DNA of 64,000 bases from Epiperipatus broadwayi (Eukaryota; Onychophora; Udeonychophora; Euonychophora; Peripatidae): contig JAQFVV010006643.1 in NCBI GenBank assembly GCA_028023455.1, forward strand, positions 372,001 through 436,000, given 5' to 3'. Below are positions 51,378 to 63,960 of this stretch, one piece after another. The translations under genes were made by a program, and so were the position numbers. The notes beneath the pieces are model-generated. The model did no database searches. It had not been told where the DNA came from and worked only from the letters and a program-made list of their open reading frames with translations. Every line of letters begins with the position of its first letter. Position 1 is the stretch's first letter.

Positions 51378-52534
51378 AGCTTCAAATCAATCCAAGCAAG
51401 TCATCTACATGGAAAATTCTATCCGGAAAAAAAATCACATCTAGCTATCTTGCTGAGCCACAAAGATTCTTGGGATTCTCCATCCATAAAATGCAATCTG
51501 CAATGTCCAAGGAGGTTCAACAGTCAATTCTGCACTCTGCTAGTCAGACTATAAAAACACTCTCCAAAGTATATCTGTCACTTCATGGAAAGGTTGCCTT
51601 ACTCAATATGAAGGTAATGGCAAAAATCTCCTATTACCTCCCAATTATAACAGCCTCAAAAACCTTTATTAACAAGATCAATTCATTATGTGCTAAGCTG
51701 TTCTGGAATGGGTGATTGGCTTCCATTAGCATTGCTAAAATGCAACAGCATTGGAGGCAAAATGGAATGTCGCTTCACTCCATTCCAGCAATTAGCTTTC
51801 AAAAAGCACATAAACTTGTCTTTAACCTAATTCAGAAATATGGGCATATGCAGATTGCCGACATAGTTCCACCTACAGACAGGCCTCCTCCTGCTACTAG
51901 TTGTTGGCTTGACATCCTGCTGTTTGACATTAATGTTCATTACAACATGTCAAACAATGCATTCAAGTCCAAGCTATCTCTGTGGGAAGCAAATCAGCTT
52001 ATTAACCTACAAGTTAGCACTAGTAAGCCAACACTTAGAATAACCAATCAGAAGCTGATAAACTTATTCAAATTCTGGGCTTTGGAGCCTAAATTTTTAG
52101 ATTACCTAGTCAAAATAAATTTCCAGGCTATGCCAACTAATTGGTTCCTAAATTACAGGAGACAGATTGGTTCCATTGATCCACTCTGTGTAAATTGCCA
52201 CCGGCAGAATAGGACCTTTGAGCATATAATCTGCTCATGCAATGGACTTGGAAAGATCAAATTGATCATTTACCAGAACTGCAGAGCAGACTTTTACAAA
52301 ATTATGTCCATCAAGGACTACGTAGCTACTAGAGACATTCATACTATTAGATTATCTACTTTTTTGACCTATTTCATGTGGCTGTCTAGGTGTAAAAGAC
52401 TATTCACTGTACCACAGCCAGATATAGATGTTTTCTTTCTACAAACGCCAAAGAAACTTAAAGATAAAGACAGAACTTTGTCGTCTAAATTTTTGTTTGA
52501 ACTGACCTGGTTACCTTTTAGTTTCCCTAAATAG
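51378..52534 (+). pseudogene. LINE reverse transcriptase C-terminal region
   Basis: It continues directly from the inverted core: LQINPSKSSTWKI, then RFLGFSIHKM (the thumb region), LSLHGKVALLNMKVMAKISYYL and INKINSLCAKLFWNG. One in-frame TGA at 51713-51715 follows, then 272 further codons ending with a zinc-finger-like CVNCHRQNRTFEHIICSC. The HGKVALLN...LFWNG block is typical of L1/Tx1-type LINEs; I am moderately sure of that placement. Only one stop in 386 codons suggests a fairly recent insertion. Confidence 0.8.
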
Positions 52535-53164
52535 TCACAGCCTTACTAATAATTATATAAACACTATTCAATGTTTCGATTTATTTTGGTTTTTTCACAA
52601 TGTTTCATGTTTTGTTCATTTTCTTATCATGTATTAATCAATGATACAGTGTGTGTATAATTCTCGTGATACTAGCTTATATTAGACGTCTTAGTAAACT
52701 CATTTTGAGCAGACACGAGGAAAATATATGATATAACCATTGTTTGTACCACAAATGTAATCTTGACTTATTAAATCAGCTCTAGCTCTGTGATAGACAT
52801 TGGGTGTATGCCCTGTTAAAAGTACTCTTGTATTATATCATCAATACATCGAATGCAAGTGGGTTATACATACGTGTGTATTAATACTTGTGTATTAATA
52901 TAACTGATTCCAGTCCACCCTTTTATAATGTATTGATTACCTATTTAGCAATACTTGTCATTTTTTTGACATTAAATGTACATCTTCTGTCAAATGTAAT
53001 CTTATTATGTTTCCTAAGTTCCTACTGAATTTTGGGTTTTATACCCTTTTATTGTAATTTAATAATTTCATGCCTTATTCCTTTTGTCACATATAACCTT
53101 GTATTATTTTACCAATGTATCAAATGTAAACATGCATATATTCTGTTAATAAAGTTTTGGAATA
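52535..53164 (+). other. 3' untranslated region of the twin-primed LINE
   Basis: A non-coding, T-rich region of about 630 bp from the stop codon to the right target duplication, closing with AATAAAGTTTTGGAAT. No long poly(A) tail remains. Confidence 0.7.
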
Positions 53165-53183
53165 ATAAAATAATGTAATTGTC

Positions 53184-53285
53184 ATAAGATATCTTTGGTC
53201 ATATATATTGAATAAGCGAATTATTTTCTATTTCATTGTTTGTTTTCAGCATCTGCATTAAGATTAGCCGCTAGCAGCCAATAGT
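53184..53285 (+). repeat. Dispersed repeat family D, copy 1, right part
   Basis: Continuation of 50515-51107 beyond the LINE. TTTCAGCATCTGCATTAAGATT corresponds to TTTCAACATATGCATTAAAATT near 63926-63947. Confidence 0.55.
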
Positions 53286-53348
53286 AAAGTAATAACTGAT
53301 TAAACTGAGAGTTTTTAATTTATATTTAAAACTTTTAAAAATGTATTG

Positions 53349-53474
53349 AACTTTGCAGAAATTTGTCAAGCGTTGGTGGCCTAGTGGTTAACATAGCTGC
53401 CTTCCAGCAGTTGGCCTGTGTTCGCTTCCCAGTCAACGCATTTGACATATGAAAAAAAAACTTTGCAGAAATTT
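53349..53474 (+). mobile_element. tRNA-derived SINE, copy 4
   Basis: The body GCGTTGGTGGCCTAGTGG...GTGTTCGCTTCCC...TTTGACATATG plus A9 is bordered by AACTTTGCAGAAATTT at 53349-53364 and 53459-53474 (16 bp, the first two A shared with the tail). The A-box TGGCCTAGTGG and B-box TGTTCGCTTCC are close to the RNA polymerase III consensus. Confidence 0.9.
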
Positions 53475-56400
53475 ACCTGCTATATTAATTAATAAATTTA
53501 GAAAAGATATTTCAAATAATTATTTATATCGTGTGCTATGCCGTTTAGTGCCACGACTTGAGTGCTAAAAATTATTGTGTCGATATTCTGTCTGACCTTT
53601 TAATGCTTGAATGTCAAATGACCTTCCAAACAACTAACTATTTTTTATAAAATAGTTAATTTACTATACATAAATCTTTGGTTTCTAAAACCAACTAGAT
53701 TCTTCAGTTTTAAATGTTGTCAAAATTACTAAATATTTCAGCTATTTATTTGTTATGTCACTTCTTTTATTGTTGTCAAACATAATTTTACTTAGTCTGT
53801 ACTTTTCGTGCAAAGCAACTGTCAAAATCATTTAATTAATAGAAAACTTATTCTTTAATAATTAATTTAATGTCTTTACATAATTTAAATGTTTTGATAT
53901 GTAATTAAATATTGTGTAAAATTTTACTTTTTAATTCTTCATAGAATGCATAGATATAAAGTGATTAACCTTTTAAATAGGTTGCATGTATATTTTTAAT
54001 CAAATATGAAATAAAATTAAAATAATTCTAATAGTTTTCCTTTTATTTGAAGTAAAAGAAACAAATTTATAATGATACACTAATAGTTTAATTATCTAAA
54101 AGAATCAATAATGTTTGAAGATGTGTATTTAAATCATTGAAATGTTAGAATAAGTTATGTTAAGGATATATAAAGCAATGGCAAACAGCCACAGATTATG
54201 GTTATTTGTTTGTATTAACTTGTTGCTGGGTAATTTAGTGAAGTGGTAATGTGGCAGACTTAAAAGCAAAATGTTTGTGTTTAGCAGCTCCATCTATCAC
54301 TTCTTTTGCTCGCATCAAATGATCTCCCAAAAGATAAATGATCCAATTATTTTTTTTTATTACCTGATCGAAAGAATATATCTTTAACATAAAATTACAT
54401 CAATTAATAATTATTAAAAAAATACTAGTAAAAATTTCAAAATATATTTCTATTAAATAATGAAATTAGAGTTTATAATTTCATTACTTTTTAAGTTTTA
54501 CCTACTTAATTGTAATTAGGAAATAGGAATCTTTATGCATGAAATCAATGGCAGCACCAAACAACTTTGTAAAATACACAAGACCCGATCTTTCCCAAAA
54601 AAAAGATTGCCAAAAAAAAAAAAAAAACAGACGTTTTAAATAAAAAATAAAAAACGTAGAACTGACAGTCTTTTACAAAATCAACTAATTTGTAAAAAAA
54701 AAAAAACTGAACCCTTAAAATTTAGTATTGTTCTTAATAATTTTTATTAATCATTCATTAGACTAGAGATTATTCAATAATGAATAATATTTCTGTAGTG
54801 TAATTTTCACAGCACCATTCTCATTTAAAATAAATACTGGTTTCTATTCCCTTTTAGCACCTTGTGGAGGGGTGTAATCATATATGGTCAAAGACATAAG
54901 AAAAAGATCTAAGATGGCCCAAACCACAATCACATGTGCAAATTACTACAGTTTATTTGATGTGTCAAATTTCTTTGACAGTTGCCTTGAACCATTGCTA
55001 ACAATTTATGCCAATATAATGACCACAAGTTTTTTTATTAATATTGGAAAGGTTATCAACTTGGATTCAAAGTGTTCATATTTTGTGCTAAAACCGCTTA
55101 CAGTAAACCAAATCTAACTCAACCCTGTAATACTTGCAAGTATTATGAAGCATGATAATTGGAGCTGATATATTTTGCTTCATTCAAATACAAAAAAATA
55201 ATATATAATAAATATTTTAATAAATAAAGTATTATTAATACATATAATCAAATTGTGGGTTGCTTAGGAGATCTTGTGACATTAAAGAATTAGTAAACAC
55301 TTGTTGAAATTTTATTCAGAAATCTTTAGATTTCACCTATTTCACTCTACATTGTGCTAAATGACACAAGTCTATACAAATAGTAAAAAGTATATAAAAA
55401 TGAATATATATTCTTGGGAATATTTAGTTTTAACATCAAAACTCCAGTTATTATACAGGATAAAATAACTTAAAACTGAAGATAAATAGTTCATATAAAT
55501 AATTTTAAAATATCTTAGTCCATTATATGTGATTCTTAATAACATAGATAATTAACGATTTAAAACAATTTCACTTCTAATAACTAATAGTCCTTGATTA
55601 AAACTAAATAATATTCATTTTTTTAAAGCCAAAAATTATATTTTAACTTAGAATATATATTTTAATTGCATATTAAACACTGTTCATAGCTTTCAGTCGT
55701 TTTTGTAATGGTTTTTTAATTGATTGCTTTAACAAATTTTAATCATGCATGGTATTACTGTGTAGCTGTAAACAATATAAGCTATTCAACTAAATGAAAT
55801 TAAATGTAAATATAGCATTATAGCATATATATTTTTCCACTTTACTAATATCACATTTCAAACATGAATTTATATACTGTAATTACATTTTCTTCACAAT
55901 TTAAATACTATATGTATTCAGTTCTGTACTGTAGTTAAAAACACATGTACTGATTTCTTCCAAGTGCTTTCTTCCTTTAAAAATTTTATTCCATATGTCT
56001 TTTATAAAATATCTTATTTTTTTAGAATCCAGAAATGTACCCATTTTCCAAAGCTGTCATTTTTGTAATAGTTACTTGCTTTGAATAAAATGCTCATAAT
56101 TAAATTAAGCCTCTTAAATATAAGGAAGAAATTACTTCCTTTGCATAAAGTGTTTCATAAAAAAGAAAGGATTATTAATAGCTGAATTACTTCCTTCACT
56201 GTGTAATAAAGAAACTATGGATTATTAAATATAAAGGGTGAAATTACTTCTGATGCATAAAATGATCATAAGTTTGGTTATTTATAAAAACAAATTCAAA
56301 GATTTTTCCTTTCAATTTTTCAATTGTGAATTTGACAGTGTTATGGACAAATGTGATAGTTTTTTTAATTGGTTGTGAATTTGACAGCATTATACTCAAA

Positions 56401-56568
56401 CATAATAGTTTTTTATACTCAAACATAATAGTTTTTTTTAATTGTTGAATTTGATAGTGTTATGGACAAACATATATTCAGACAACAGACAAAATAGGGA
56501 TTATATATAGTGTACTGTATTTTTGGTATAAGTCTTTGCATTGGCAATTTAGAATGATAAGATATTAA
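53475..56568. other. A+T-rich sequence, nothing firmly recognised
   Basis: Short local duplications occur near 56085-56250 (GAAATTACTTCC...CATAA) and 56335-56465 (GAATTTGACAGTGTTATGGACAAA-type units, about 60 bp apart, partial). The plus frame at 54884-55117 has no recognisable domain. Confidence 0.4.
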
Positions 56569-57945
56569 ATTCCTAAAAAGAAAGAATAATATTTTTTCTT
56601 TAAAATACCATCTGATTTTATTTTTTAGACAAAGTTGGTTATATATTTTTTTAAATTAAAAAGATTTAAAAAAATAATACAAAGAGAATAGCAAAATGTT
56701 ACTTTGATTTTTGCTACGATAAGAATATAAATTCTTATCATAAAACAATTACCATTAATTAAAAGTTAAAATCACAGCTTTCTTTCATCGTCATTAAAGA
56801 TGGCCACCCAAAGGGAAAAAGAAGACTTTGTGAACAAAAATACATTAAATTTGTCAAAGTTAAAAAGGTATAAACAGAATGTGCACAGCAGAACAAAATC
56901 AGAGAGGGGGGTATAAAAAGCATATACATCTGGTATCTTGAATATTTCTCTTTTTTGTCTTATGTTATGTGTGATCTCTAAACACAGTTTACTATAAAAT
57001 TGATTTTTTATGAAGTCATATAAAATGTGCCCAGCTACTTTCTCAGCAGACTGAATCATCTGTGTGAGTAGAAAAGTAAGATGTTTCTTCTTTCATGAAG
57101 TTGTAAAATGCCAAGAGTGAAGCCATCACCTACCTGAATCTTTGAACCCTGAACTACCTACATGCTGGAATAAGAGTATACAATGGATCCCCTCCAGGAC
57201 CAAAACCATGCATGATAATCCACACAGTTCTATATTGAGACTTTATTTCATAAATTAAAAGTGATCACTTTCTTGAACTATAATGCTATCAAATGTTGAG
57301 TTGAGTTAGACTGCTGAAAAATTTGAATTTTAAAAGCAATTACTTTTAATAACCATTTAAGTAAATAAGCATTTATTTTTATATAACGCTATGCATACAA
57401 TTGTATACATTCAAAGATCAGCCTTTCAAGCTAATTGTGCATGCGTCTTCTGTGAGTGTTAAATAATAAATGAATACTTTTATTCTCTTACTAGTGTTAA
57501 AATACTTTAATTATAAATTAATAAACCTTATGAATATAATTTGTGTTGTTGTCTATTTAAGTTTATTATTATTAGAGTGAAATTATTTAAATTCTACCAT
57601 TATTATTTTACCAAATAAATTGCCACAGCTGTATTAAAAAGTCCAATCCTCCAAGGTGTAGCAAATGATTATGTAATGGTAACTAATAAAGATAGGTGAG
57701 GTGAGCCAGTGGATTCATGTATAGAATCCTGGCAAGTTACAAATAAATTAAAAGCTGGTTCTGTCATCAACTATTATTAAAATTTAATTATGTTAAGGTG
57801 GATTGTGTGACCAGGAAAAATAATTGCATTCATAATTTACCTGACATATTTACATAAGTGAAGTATCAGAGCAGTGTAGGTTGGTCACCAAATATGTAAG
57901 AAATATAAATTATATAAACCCTAAAATACTGCTTGGCAGTACAAT
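56569..57945 (+). mobile_element. 5' LTR of a gypsy-type element
   Basis: It aligns from ATTCCT at 56569 to GTACAAT at 57945 with 61546-62783. Shared blocks include AAGAATATAAATTCTTAT, ATTAAAGATGGCCAC, TCTATATTGAGACTTTATTT, CTAATAAACCTTATGAATAT and TGTGACCAGGAAAAATAATT. The poly(A) signal AATAAA is near 57520. It is about 115 bp longer than the 3' LTR because a piece of repeat family B (57363-57478) has been inserted. Several per cent of positions differ by eye, so the element is old. Confidence 0.8.
57363..57478 (+). repeat. Foldback family B fragment inside the 5' LTR
   Basis: AAATAAGCATTTATTTTTAT, ATCAGCCTTTCAAGCTAATT and AATAAATGAATACTT match unit 1 at 36355-36475. The 3' LTR reads straight across this point (near 62290-62320), so the fragment arrived after the LTRs were made. 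Only the left arm is present. Confidence 0.75.
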
Positions 57946-58380
57946 GTCATCCAACATGGATGCTTATGAGCCATAATAGTGACCCAGAACATGAAATAAG
58001 GGTAGAGAATTATAAAAAAATGAAATTTGAAATATAAAAGTTGTTTAAAAAAAAAGAAATTGCGTATGTAGATAGGGGGAAAGAATAGACAAACTGATGG
58101 GAAATAAAGTAGTTTGAAGGAAAAGTGACAACAGAGAGAAGAGCATCAGAAAATGTGTTAGTGAAATAAAAACTAAGCAAGATATATAAGATAGAAATAT
58201 AAGTGTATGGAATAAAGAAGCGAAAAAAATAGTATGGTCATGGCAATAGAAATAAAAAAGAGCAAACAATCTTATTTATGTAAAAGAGTAGACAATCTGA
58301 TTTATGAATGGGATAAGGGGACAATAAATATTGCATCCCAAGAAAGCCCACAAACTACTATATAGATTAATGCTATTGAA

Positions 58381-61376
58381 GTGTATGCATTGTTTGACTC
58401 AGGTAGTCAAATACCAGTCATGTCTGAGACTGTATAGGGATGCATGATGCATCAAGGCCTTGATATTTGAACTCTTCCAGTGAAGAAATCTTTAGTAACA
58501 TTGTCCAATAATAAAAAGACCCAACTACAAATTAAACAGGTGTGTTATGTAAGGATAGGAAAGAGAAATATCCAACCGGTTTTATTGATATTGAAAGGAC
58601 TCGTAGATGATGCAATACTAGGGTCAGACTTCATGCACAACACAGGTTATCACATCATCTATAATGACATGTGAAGAAGTTGTCAAATTTAGATCGAAGT
58701 ATGTAGTATCCAATGTAAGAGAGAGAGGGCACAAGAAGAGATATGGAGCAAAAGGAAAAAACAGATAAAGGGGAATGGGAAAAGGCATTGAAAAACTATT
58801 AGAGAGATATAGTGCAAATTTTTTAGATATGCTGGCAATAATTAAGGGGTATGAACACTGAATTAAGATTATTGATGGCACACCATACCAAGCATGATCG
58901 TACCCTGCACCTAATCAATATAGAACAGAAGTTGAAAAAGAATTTATCACAATTGGAGGAATGGGGAATTATAATGAAGGGATTATCAACATATAACAAC
59001 TCATAGTGATAGTAAAAAAAGAAGGGTCAGTAATACTATGCCTAGATTCTAGACAGTTAAATAGGATTACCTGGCATAATCAGTAATTCCTCCATCTGTA
59101 AATGAAATATTGTTCAGGTTCCACAATAAAGAAATTTTTTTGACATTAGACCTAACTTCCAGTTATTGGAAGATCAAACTACATTCAGCAGACCACAAGT
59201 ATGTGACCTTTAGTTATAACAGCATATCTTACCAATTAACAGAATGCTTTTTGGTTTAAAGAACAGTGGATCAGGGTTGTTGAAGAGTCTGGATAGGGTA
59301 CTATCTCTAGAATTTAAAAAAAAGTTTGCTTACTATTTACATGGATGATGTCATTATTGCATCCAAAATCCCAACATCTGAGATGTTTTTACAAGATTGT
59401 GAGGACAAGGGCATTGGAATTAATTTGCAAAAAAAGTTGTATGGCTGTGGCACAAATGTGTTTTTAGGACATTTGATCATCAGAAAATAAATTAAGCATC
59501 ATTCCAATATAATACAAGTTATTAGGGAATTCCCAACTCCTAAGTCAATAAAACAGGTTAGGTCATTTCTAGGGCTGTGAAATTTTTTATAATAAATTTT
59601 ACTGGAACTTTGCAACAGATATGGAGCTTTTTCTGCAGCTATTACAAAAAGTACCCCATGGGAATGGACACACAAACATAAAGCCATATGGCATCAAGGA
59701 GAAATTTTTGAGCCAGGTGATATTGGTTTACCCTGACTTAAAAAAACCTTTTATAATACAAATGGACAGTATCATTGATGCAAACTCAGTAAGATAGTAG
59801 CCAAGGCATAATGTATTTCATTAGTACACCCTTAAGTGGGCCAGAGATCAATTATTCTGTAACAGAAAAGGAGGCACTGGCTATGGTGTGGGCATTCTAG
59901 AGATTTCAGCAATTTCTGATAGCATTTGAAGTGATAGAACCAATCACAAAAGTCTGCAATTCCTTAACCACAGCTATCTGACCATAGTAGGTTAATTTGT
60001 TGGAGCCTTTTTCTTCCAGAATTTAACTACTTTATACAGAAAATGTGGTGTATATGCTTTAAGTCAAAAATCTTGGTCCTGAGTTCTCTAGCCATTTTCA
60101 GATGGAAGACACAAATCTGGATGCAGTAGACCTGGAAATAGATACATCCATTGAAGAAGAACTTAGATGCTTAGGTGACAAACAGAAACAAGACTCCAGA
60201 TAAGAAAAAATTATAAATAATCTAGAGATAAAAGAAAATGAATATGGGTCTAGGGAAAATTATTCTGAAAAAATGGGAAAAGGTATCATTAGTAAAAGAG
60301 GGGTATTGTGACACTTAATGGATATAAAAGGGGGAACTTGGAAAATGATAGTGTCTAATGGCTTACAATATAAGCTAATTATATATACTCACTGCCTATA
60401 TGGATGTTATGGGAATTTGCAAAGTAGGAAGACTATTGATAGCATGGTTTTACTGCCCAAGTATAAGGGATCAGTATCCAACATGTTAAAAGGATTAAAG
60501 TGTGCTAGAAAATAAAACCCATCATCAGATTGTACATGGAAACCATTGAACCCCATAATTCCTGAGAAACCCAACAACCTAATACCTATTGATTTTTATG
60601 GGCGACTACCTGTGTTCTGAAGGATGACATAAATATTAGTAGTTTATGATGTTTTTTTTAAATGATTGTTTGCTTGCCCTATGTTGCAGGCTAATGTAAG
60701 AAACACAATAGAAATATTAGAGATGCAACATTTCCCTGAAGGAGGTAAACTTAAGACCATTTATCTGACCATGGGATTCCTTTCATCATAATTGAATGGA
60801 GAGAGTAGATAGAGGAAATGGAAATACAGCACATATTATCATCTATTCATAATCCTCAGTCAAACCCATGTGAATGGATGATGAGAGAGTTGGGATGTCT
60901 TTTTAGTGTACACATCACTGAACCAAAGGGAGTCAATGAAACAGTTGCTATGGGTGGGTAATTACATCAACTGCACTGAGAATGAGTTTGCAAGTTTCAT
61001 AGCTATTTGACTACAGTTCTGACAACCTGTGCCATGACTTTAAAAAATCAAGTTATCAGTTATCCCCAAATTGAATCAATAAAGATACAGATTATCAGAA
61101 AGACAACATTGAGGCTAAGGCATGCTATCAACATAAGAACATATAGGAAGGATGTTTATTGCTGTCAGTTTCATAAAAGGGAACAAGGTATGGGTTAGGA
61201 TAAACCCAGTCAGCCAAACAGAGAATGATATCTGTAAAAAGTTCCAGAATTTGTATGAGGGACCATGTCAGATAATTAGAGAGAATGATCCAAATGCATG
61301 TACTGTCACAAACAAAATGGGAGAGAGGGGAATGTACAATGCAAGGGCATTAAGAACAGGTTATCCAAACAGATAG
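58381..61376 (+). pseudogene. Ty3/gypsy-type pol relic (protease, RT, RNase H, integrase)
   Basis: Order and motifs: aspartic protease with ALFDSGSQ (58390-58410, active Asp codon 58396-58398) and DAILGSDF near 58611-58634. The reverse transcriptase has FGLKNSG near 59250, IYMDD at about 59335-59349 and VRSFLG near 59557-59575. RNase H-like pieces lie near 59745-59900. Integrase pieces run from about 60316: the Zn-binding region, then PIDFYG near 60585 with the first core Asp, and the C-terminal KVWVRINPVSQ...YEGPCQIIREND...YNARALR at 61180-61365. Stops and frameshifts break every domain. Gag is essentially absent: only about 435 bp separates the LTR from the protease. Confidence 0.85.
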
Positions 61377-61545
61377 CCCTTTAAAATAAACCAGATGGAC
61401 TTAAACCCTGAAGACCTCAGATACATATTATTAATTAAGACTAAATGGGAATTCATTATTAGTATGATTGATAGGCAAAGTTAAAGGTTATTAAGAATAT
61501 AAAAAAAGATTAAACACCCTATTTTATTTTTTCAATCAACCGCGG

Positions 61546-62783
61546 ATTCCTGAAAAAAATAATATTTTTTTTTAAAAAAATACCATTTTATTTTATTTTT
61601 AGACAACATAGATTTTTTTTTTTTTAAGTTAAAGATATAAAAAAAGTGATATGAAGAGAATAACAAAAAGTACTTTGGATTTTTGCTAAGATAAGAATAT
61701 AAATTCTTATTATAAAACAATTAGCATTACTTAAAAGTTAAAATCATAATGTTCTTTTGCCAGCATTAAAGATGGCCACAAAAGGGGGGAAAGATGACTT
61801 TGAAAATGTGCATGACTGACTAAAATGAGGGAGTGGGTATAAATGCAAATACATCTTGCATCTTGAATCCTTTGTCATTTTATGCCTTATGTTATATATG
61901 ACCTCTAAAAACAGTTTACTCTAAAATTGATTCTCCTATGAGGTCATATAAAATGAATGAAGCTACTCTCACCAGTGGACTGAATTGCTATAATATTTGT
62001 GAGTAGAGAAGAGTTCATTTGCCAGTTTCTTCCTTTTTGAAGTCATCAAATGCTGAGATTGAAACTATCGCCTACTTAAATCTTTGAACCTGACTATCTA
62101 CAAGCTGGAATAATAATATACAGTGCATCTCTCCCTGGACAACAAAAACCATGCATGGTAATCCATACAGTTCTATACTGAGACTTTATTTCATAAATTA
62201 AAAGTGATCACTTTCATGAACTATAAGGTTATCAAATGCTGGGTTGAGTCAGACTGCTGAAAAATCTAATTATTAAAAGCAATAATTTTTTATAATCAAT
62301 AAATTTGATTTTTATACTTTTATTCTCTTACTAGTTTTAAAATATTTTAATCATAAACTAATAAACCTTATGAATATAATTTGTGTTGTTGTCTATTTAA
62401 GTTTATTATTAATAAGAGTAATATTTTTTTAAAATTCTACCATTATTATTTTACCAAATAAATTGCCACTGCCATATTAAAAATCCAACCTCCTGTGTAT
62501 AGCAAATGATTACGTAATAGTGACTAATAAAGGTAAGTGGAGTGACATGGATTCATGTATAGAATCCTAGCACCTTACAAATAAATTAAAAGCTGGTTCT
62601 GTTCTCAATTATTATTAAACTTAGTTATGTTAAGTGGGGTTGTGTGACCAGGAAAAATAATTGTGTTCACAAAATTACCTGACATATTCAAATGAGTGAG
62701 TTGTCAGAGTGGCCTAATTTGGTCACCAAATATTTAAGGAATATAAATCATATAAACCCTAAAATACCGCTCGATGGTACAAT
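61546..62783 (+). mobile_element. 3' LTR of the gypsy-type element
   Basis: Partner of 56569-57945, without the family B insertion. It runs from ATTCCT to GTACAAT. No clear 4-6 bp duplication is visible outside the pair, and no clean polypurine tract precedes it. Confidence 0.8.
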
Positions 62784-63190
62784 AGATGTCTAAGTAATAT
62801 TTCTTAATCTATATTTCAACATGCTTTACATTCTTGCATTATAGTTCATATATATGTTTTCAAATATTCCTACAAACATCACCCATTTACATTACTTTAT
62901 TAGACATATTATGTTAGATCAGGATAAACAAATACACTTAAAAATATTTTTCAACTAAAGTAAAGTGAATTTCAAATAAATTATGTCCATTAGTTATATC
63001 AGCCATAATACATATTTCAATGTCCAATGTTGACATTTTTTATTTGTTTCTAATAAATGTTATATCAATTCAATTTATAATTATCATTTTACTATTCTCT
63101 TTAAAAACTTCAATATGAATGTTTGTTTTTAAAGTAAAGCTTATAAATTGAAACATCATAATATTTATTACATGTGTAAAGAACAACAAA
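62784..63190. other. A+T-rich sequence, nothing recognised
   Basis: No features seen between the 3' LTR and the tRNA-like relic. Confidence 0.4.
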
Positions 63191-63211
63191 TGCATAGGGT
63201 TTTATTGTGAG

Positions 63212-63291
63212 CACCATACAAGTGACAGAACCGATTCTGGTACTTCCCAATCCCAAGTTGGATGCTCTGCCAACTGCTCCATGTGCAGGGT
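63212..63291 (-). pseudogene. tRNA-like relic (tRNA-Pro-like or tRNA-derived SINE)
   Basis: On the minus strand, GAGCAGTTGGCAGAGCA resembles the D-arm. TCCAA-CTTGGGA-TTGGGA resembles an anticodon arm with the loop reading TGG. CAGAATCGGTTCTG sits where the T-arm should be, but its loop is short by about three bases. Ends GCACATG and GGTGC pair only partly. It is too damaged to be a working tRNA; a tRNA-headed SINE of another family is as likely. Confidence 0.45.
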
Positions 63292-63479
63292 AAAAGGACA
63301 ATGGTAATAATCCATTGGGATATATAAAATCTCATGGGTTACAACTTATGCTTTTCTATGTTTATAACCATATGATTGAATAAATAACATGAGTATTTGT
63401 GGTGGTGTTTTCAAAATATATAAAATATATTAGATGCTTAAAAACATAATCCTGAAAATTAGAAGTCGTGAGAAAAAAC

Positions 63480-63960
63480 AACTAATGAATTAGACCACAT
63501 GCAAAGATACAAAAGCAGATGAAGATTGAATGTCAGTTGTTTGATAAAAGAAAATAAATATTTATTCCCTCTATTGAATATTATTTTTTTGTGTGTTCAG
63601 TTATTAAAATGTAATTAGATAGTCATAATTATTTGGCCAATCTAAAAGTGACATCTGAAAAAGATAGGAAAGCTCATCAGCATGAATGTTTAGTATTGGT
63701 TGTTTTTTTTAATGAATAATAGAACATTTAATGGAAAAATAGGATACATATTGGAGAGCCTACATTCTACTATTGGTATAACAGGAGAAGATGCATTAAA
63801 GCTAGATACAAAAACAAATATATGATCTGAATCATGAAATTTATTTGAAAAAGCTATACTAAGATAAATTTATGATATAAGTATAATTTAATAAATAATA
63901 CCACATGATTTTCTTAGTTTACTTTCAACATATGCATTAAAATTGGTCACCTTCTAAAGT
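63480..63960 (+). repeat. Dispersed repeat family D, copy 2 (lacks the LINE)
   Basis: Colinear with 50515-51107 plus 53184-53285 and uninterrupted at the point where the twin-primed LINE sits in copy 1 (near 63895). It also lacks the family C-related insertion. It therefore serves as a paralogous empty site for both. Confidence 0.65.

Larger units (their letters stand above)
51089..53183. mobile_element. 5'-inverted (twin-primed) LINE insertion with 19-bp target duplication
   Basis: ATAAAATAATGTAATTGTC occurs at 51089-51107 and 53165-53183 and frames a 2.06-kb insertion. The 5' part (51108-51374) is on the minus strand and the 3' part (51378-53164) is on the plus strand. They meet at 51375-51377, and the two halves are consecutive parts of one reverse transcriptase. 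This is the signature of twin priming. A poly(A) signal AATAAA is at 53148-53153, just before the right duplication. Confidence 0.9.

Noticed and set aside
54884-55117. 77-codon plus-strand frame
   Set aside because: No recognisable domain or conserved pattern; this length is expected by chance in 64 kb.
63110-63301. 63-codon minus-strand frame
   Set aside because: It overlaps the tRNA-like relic and has no protein family resemblance.
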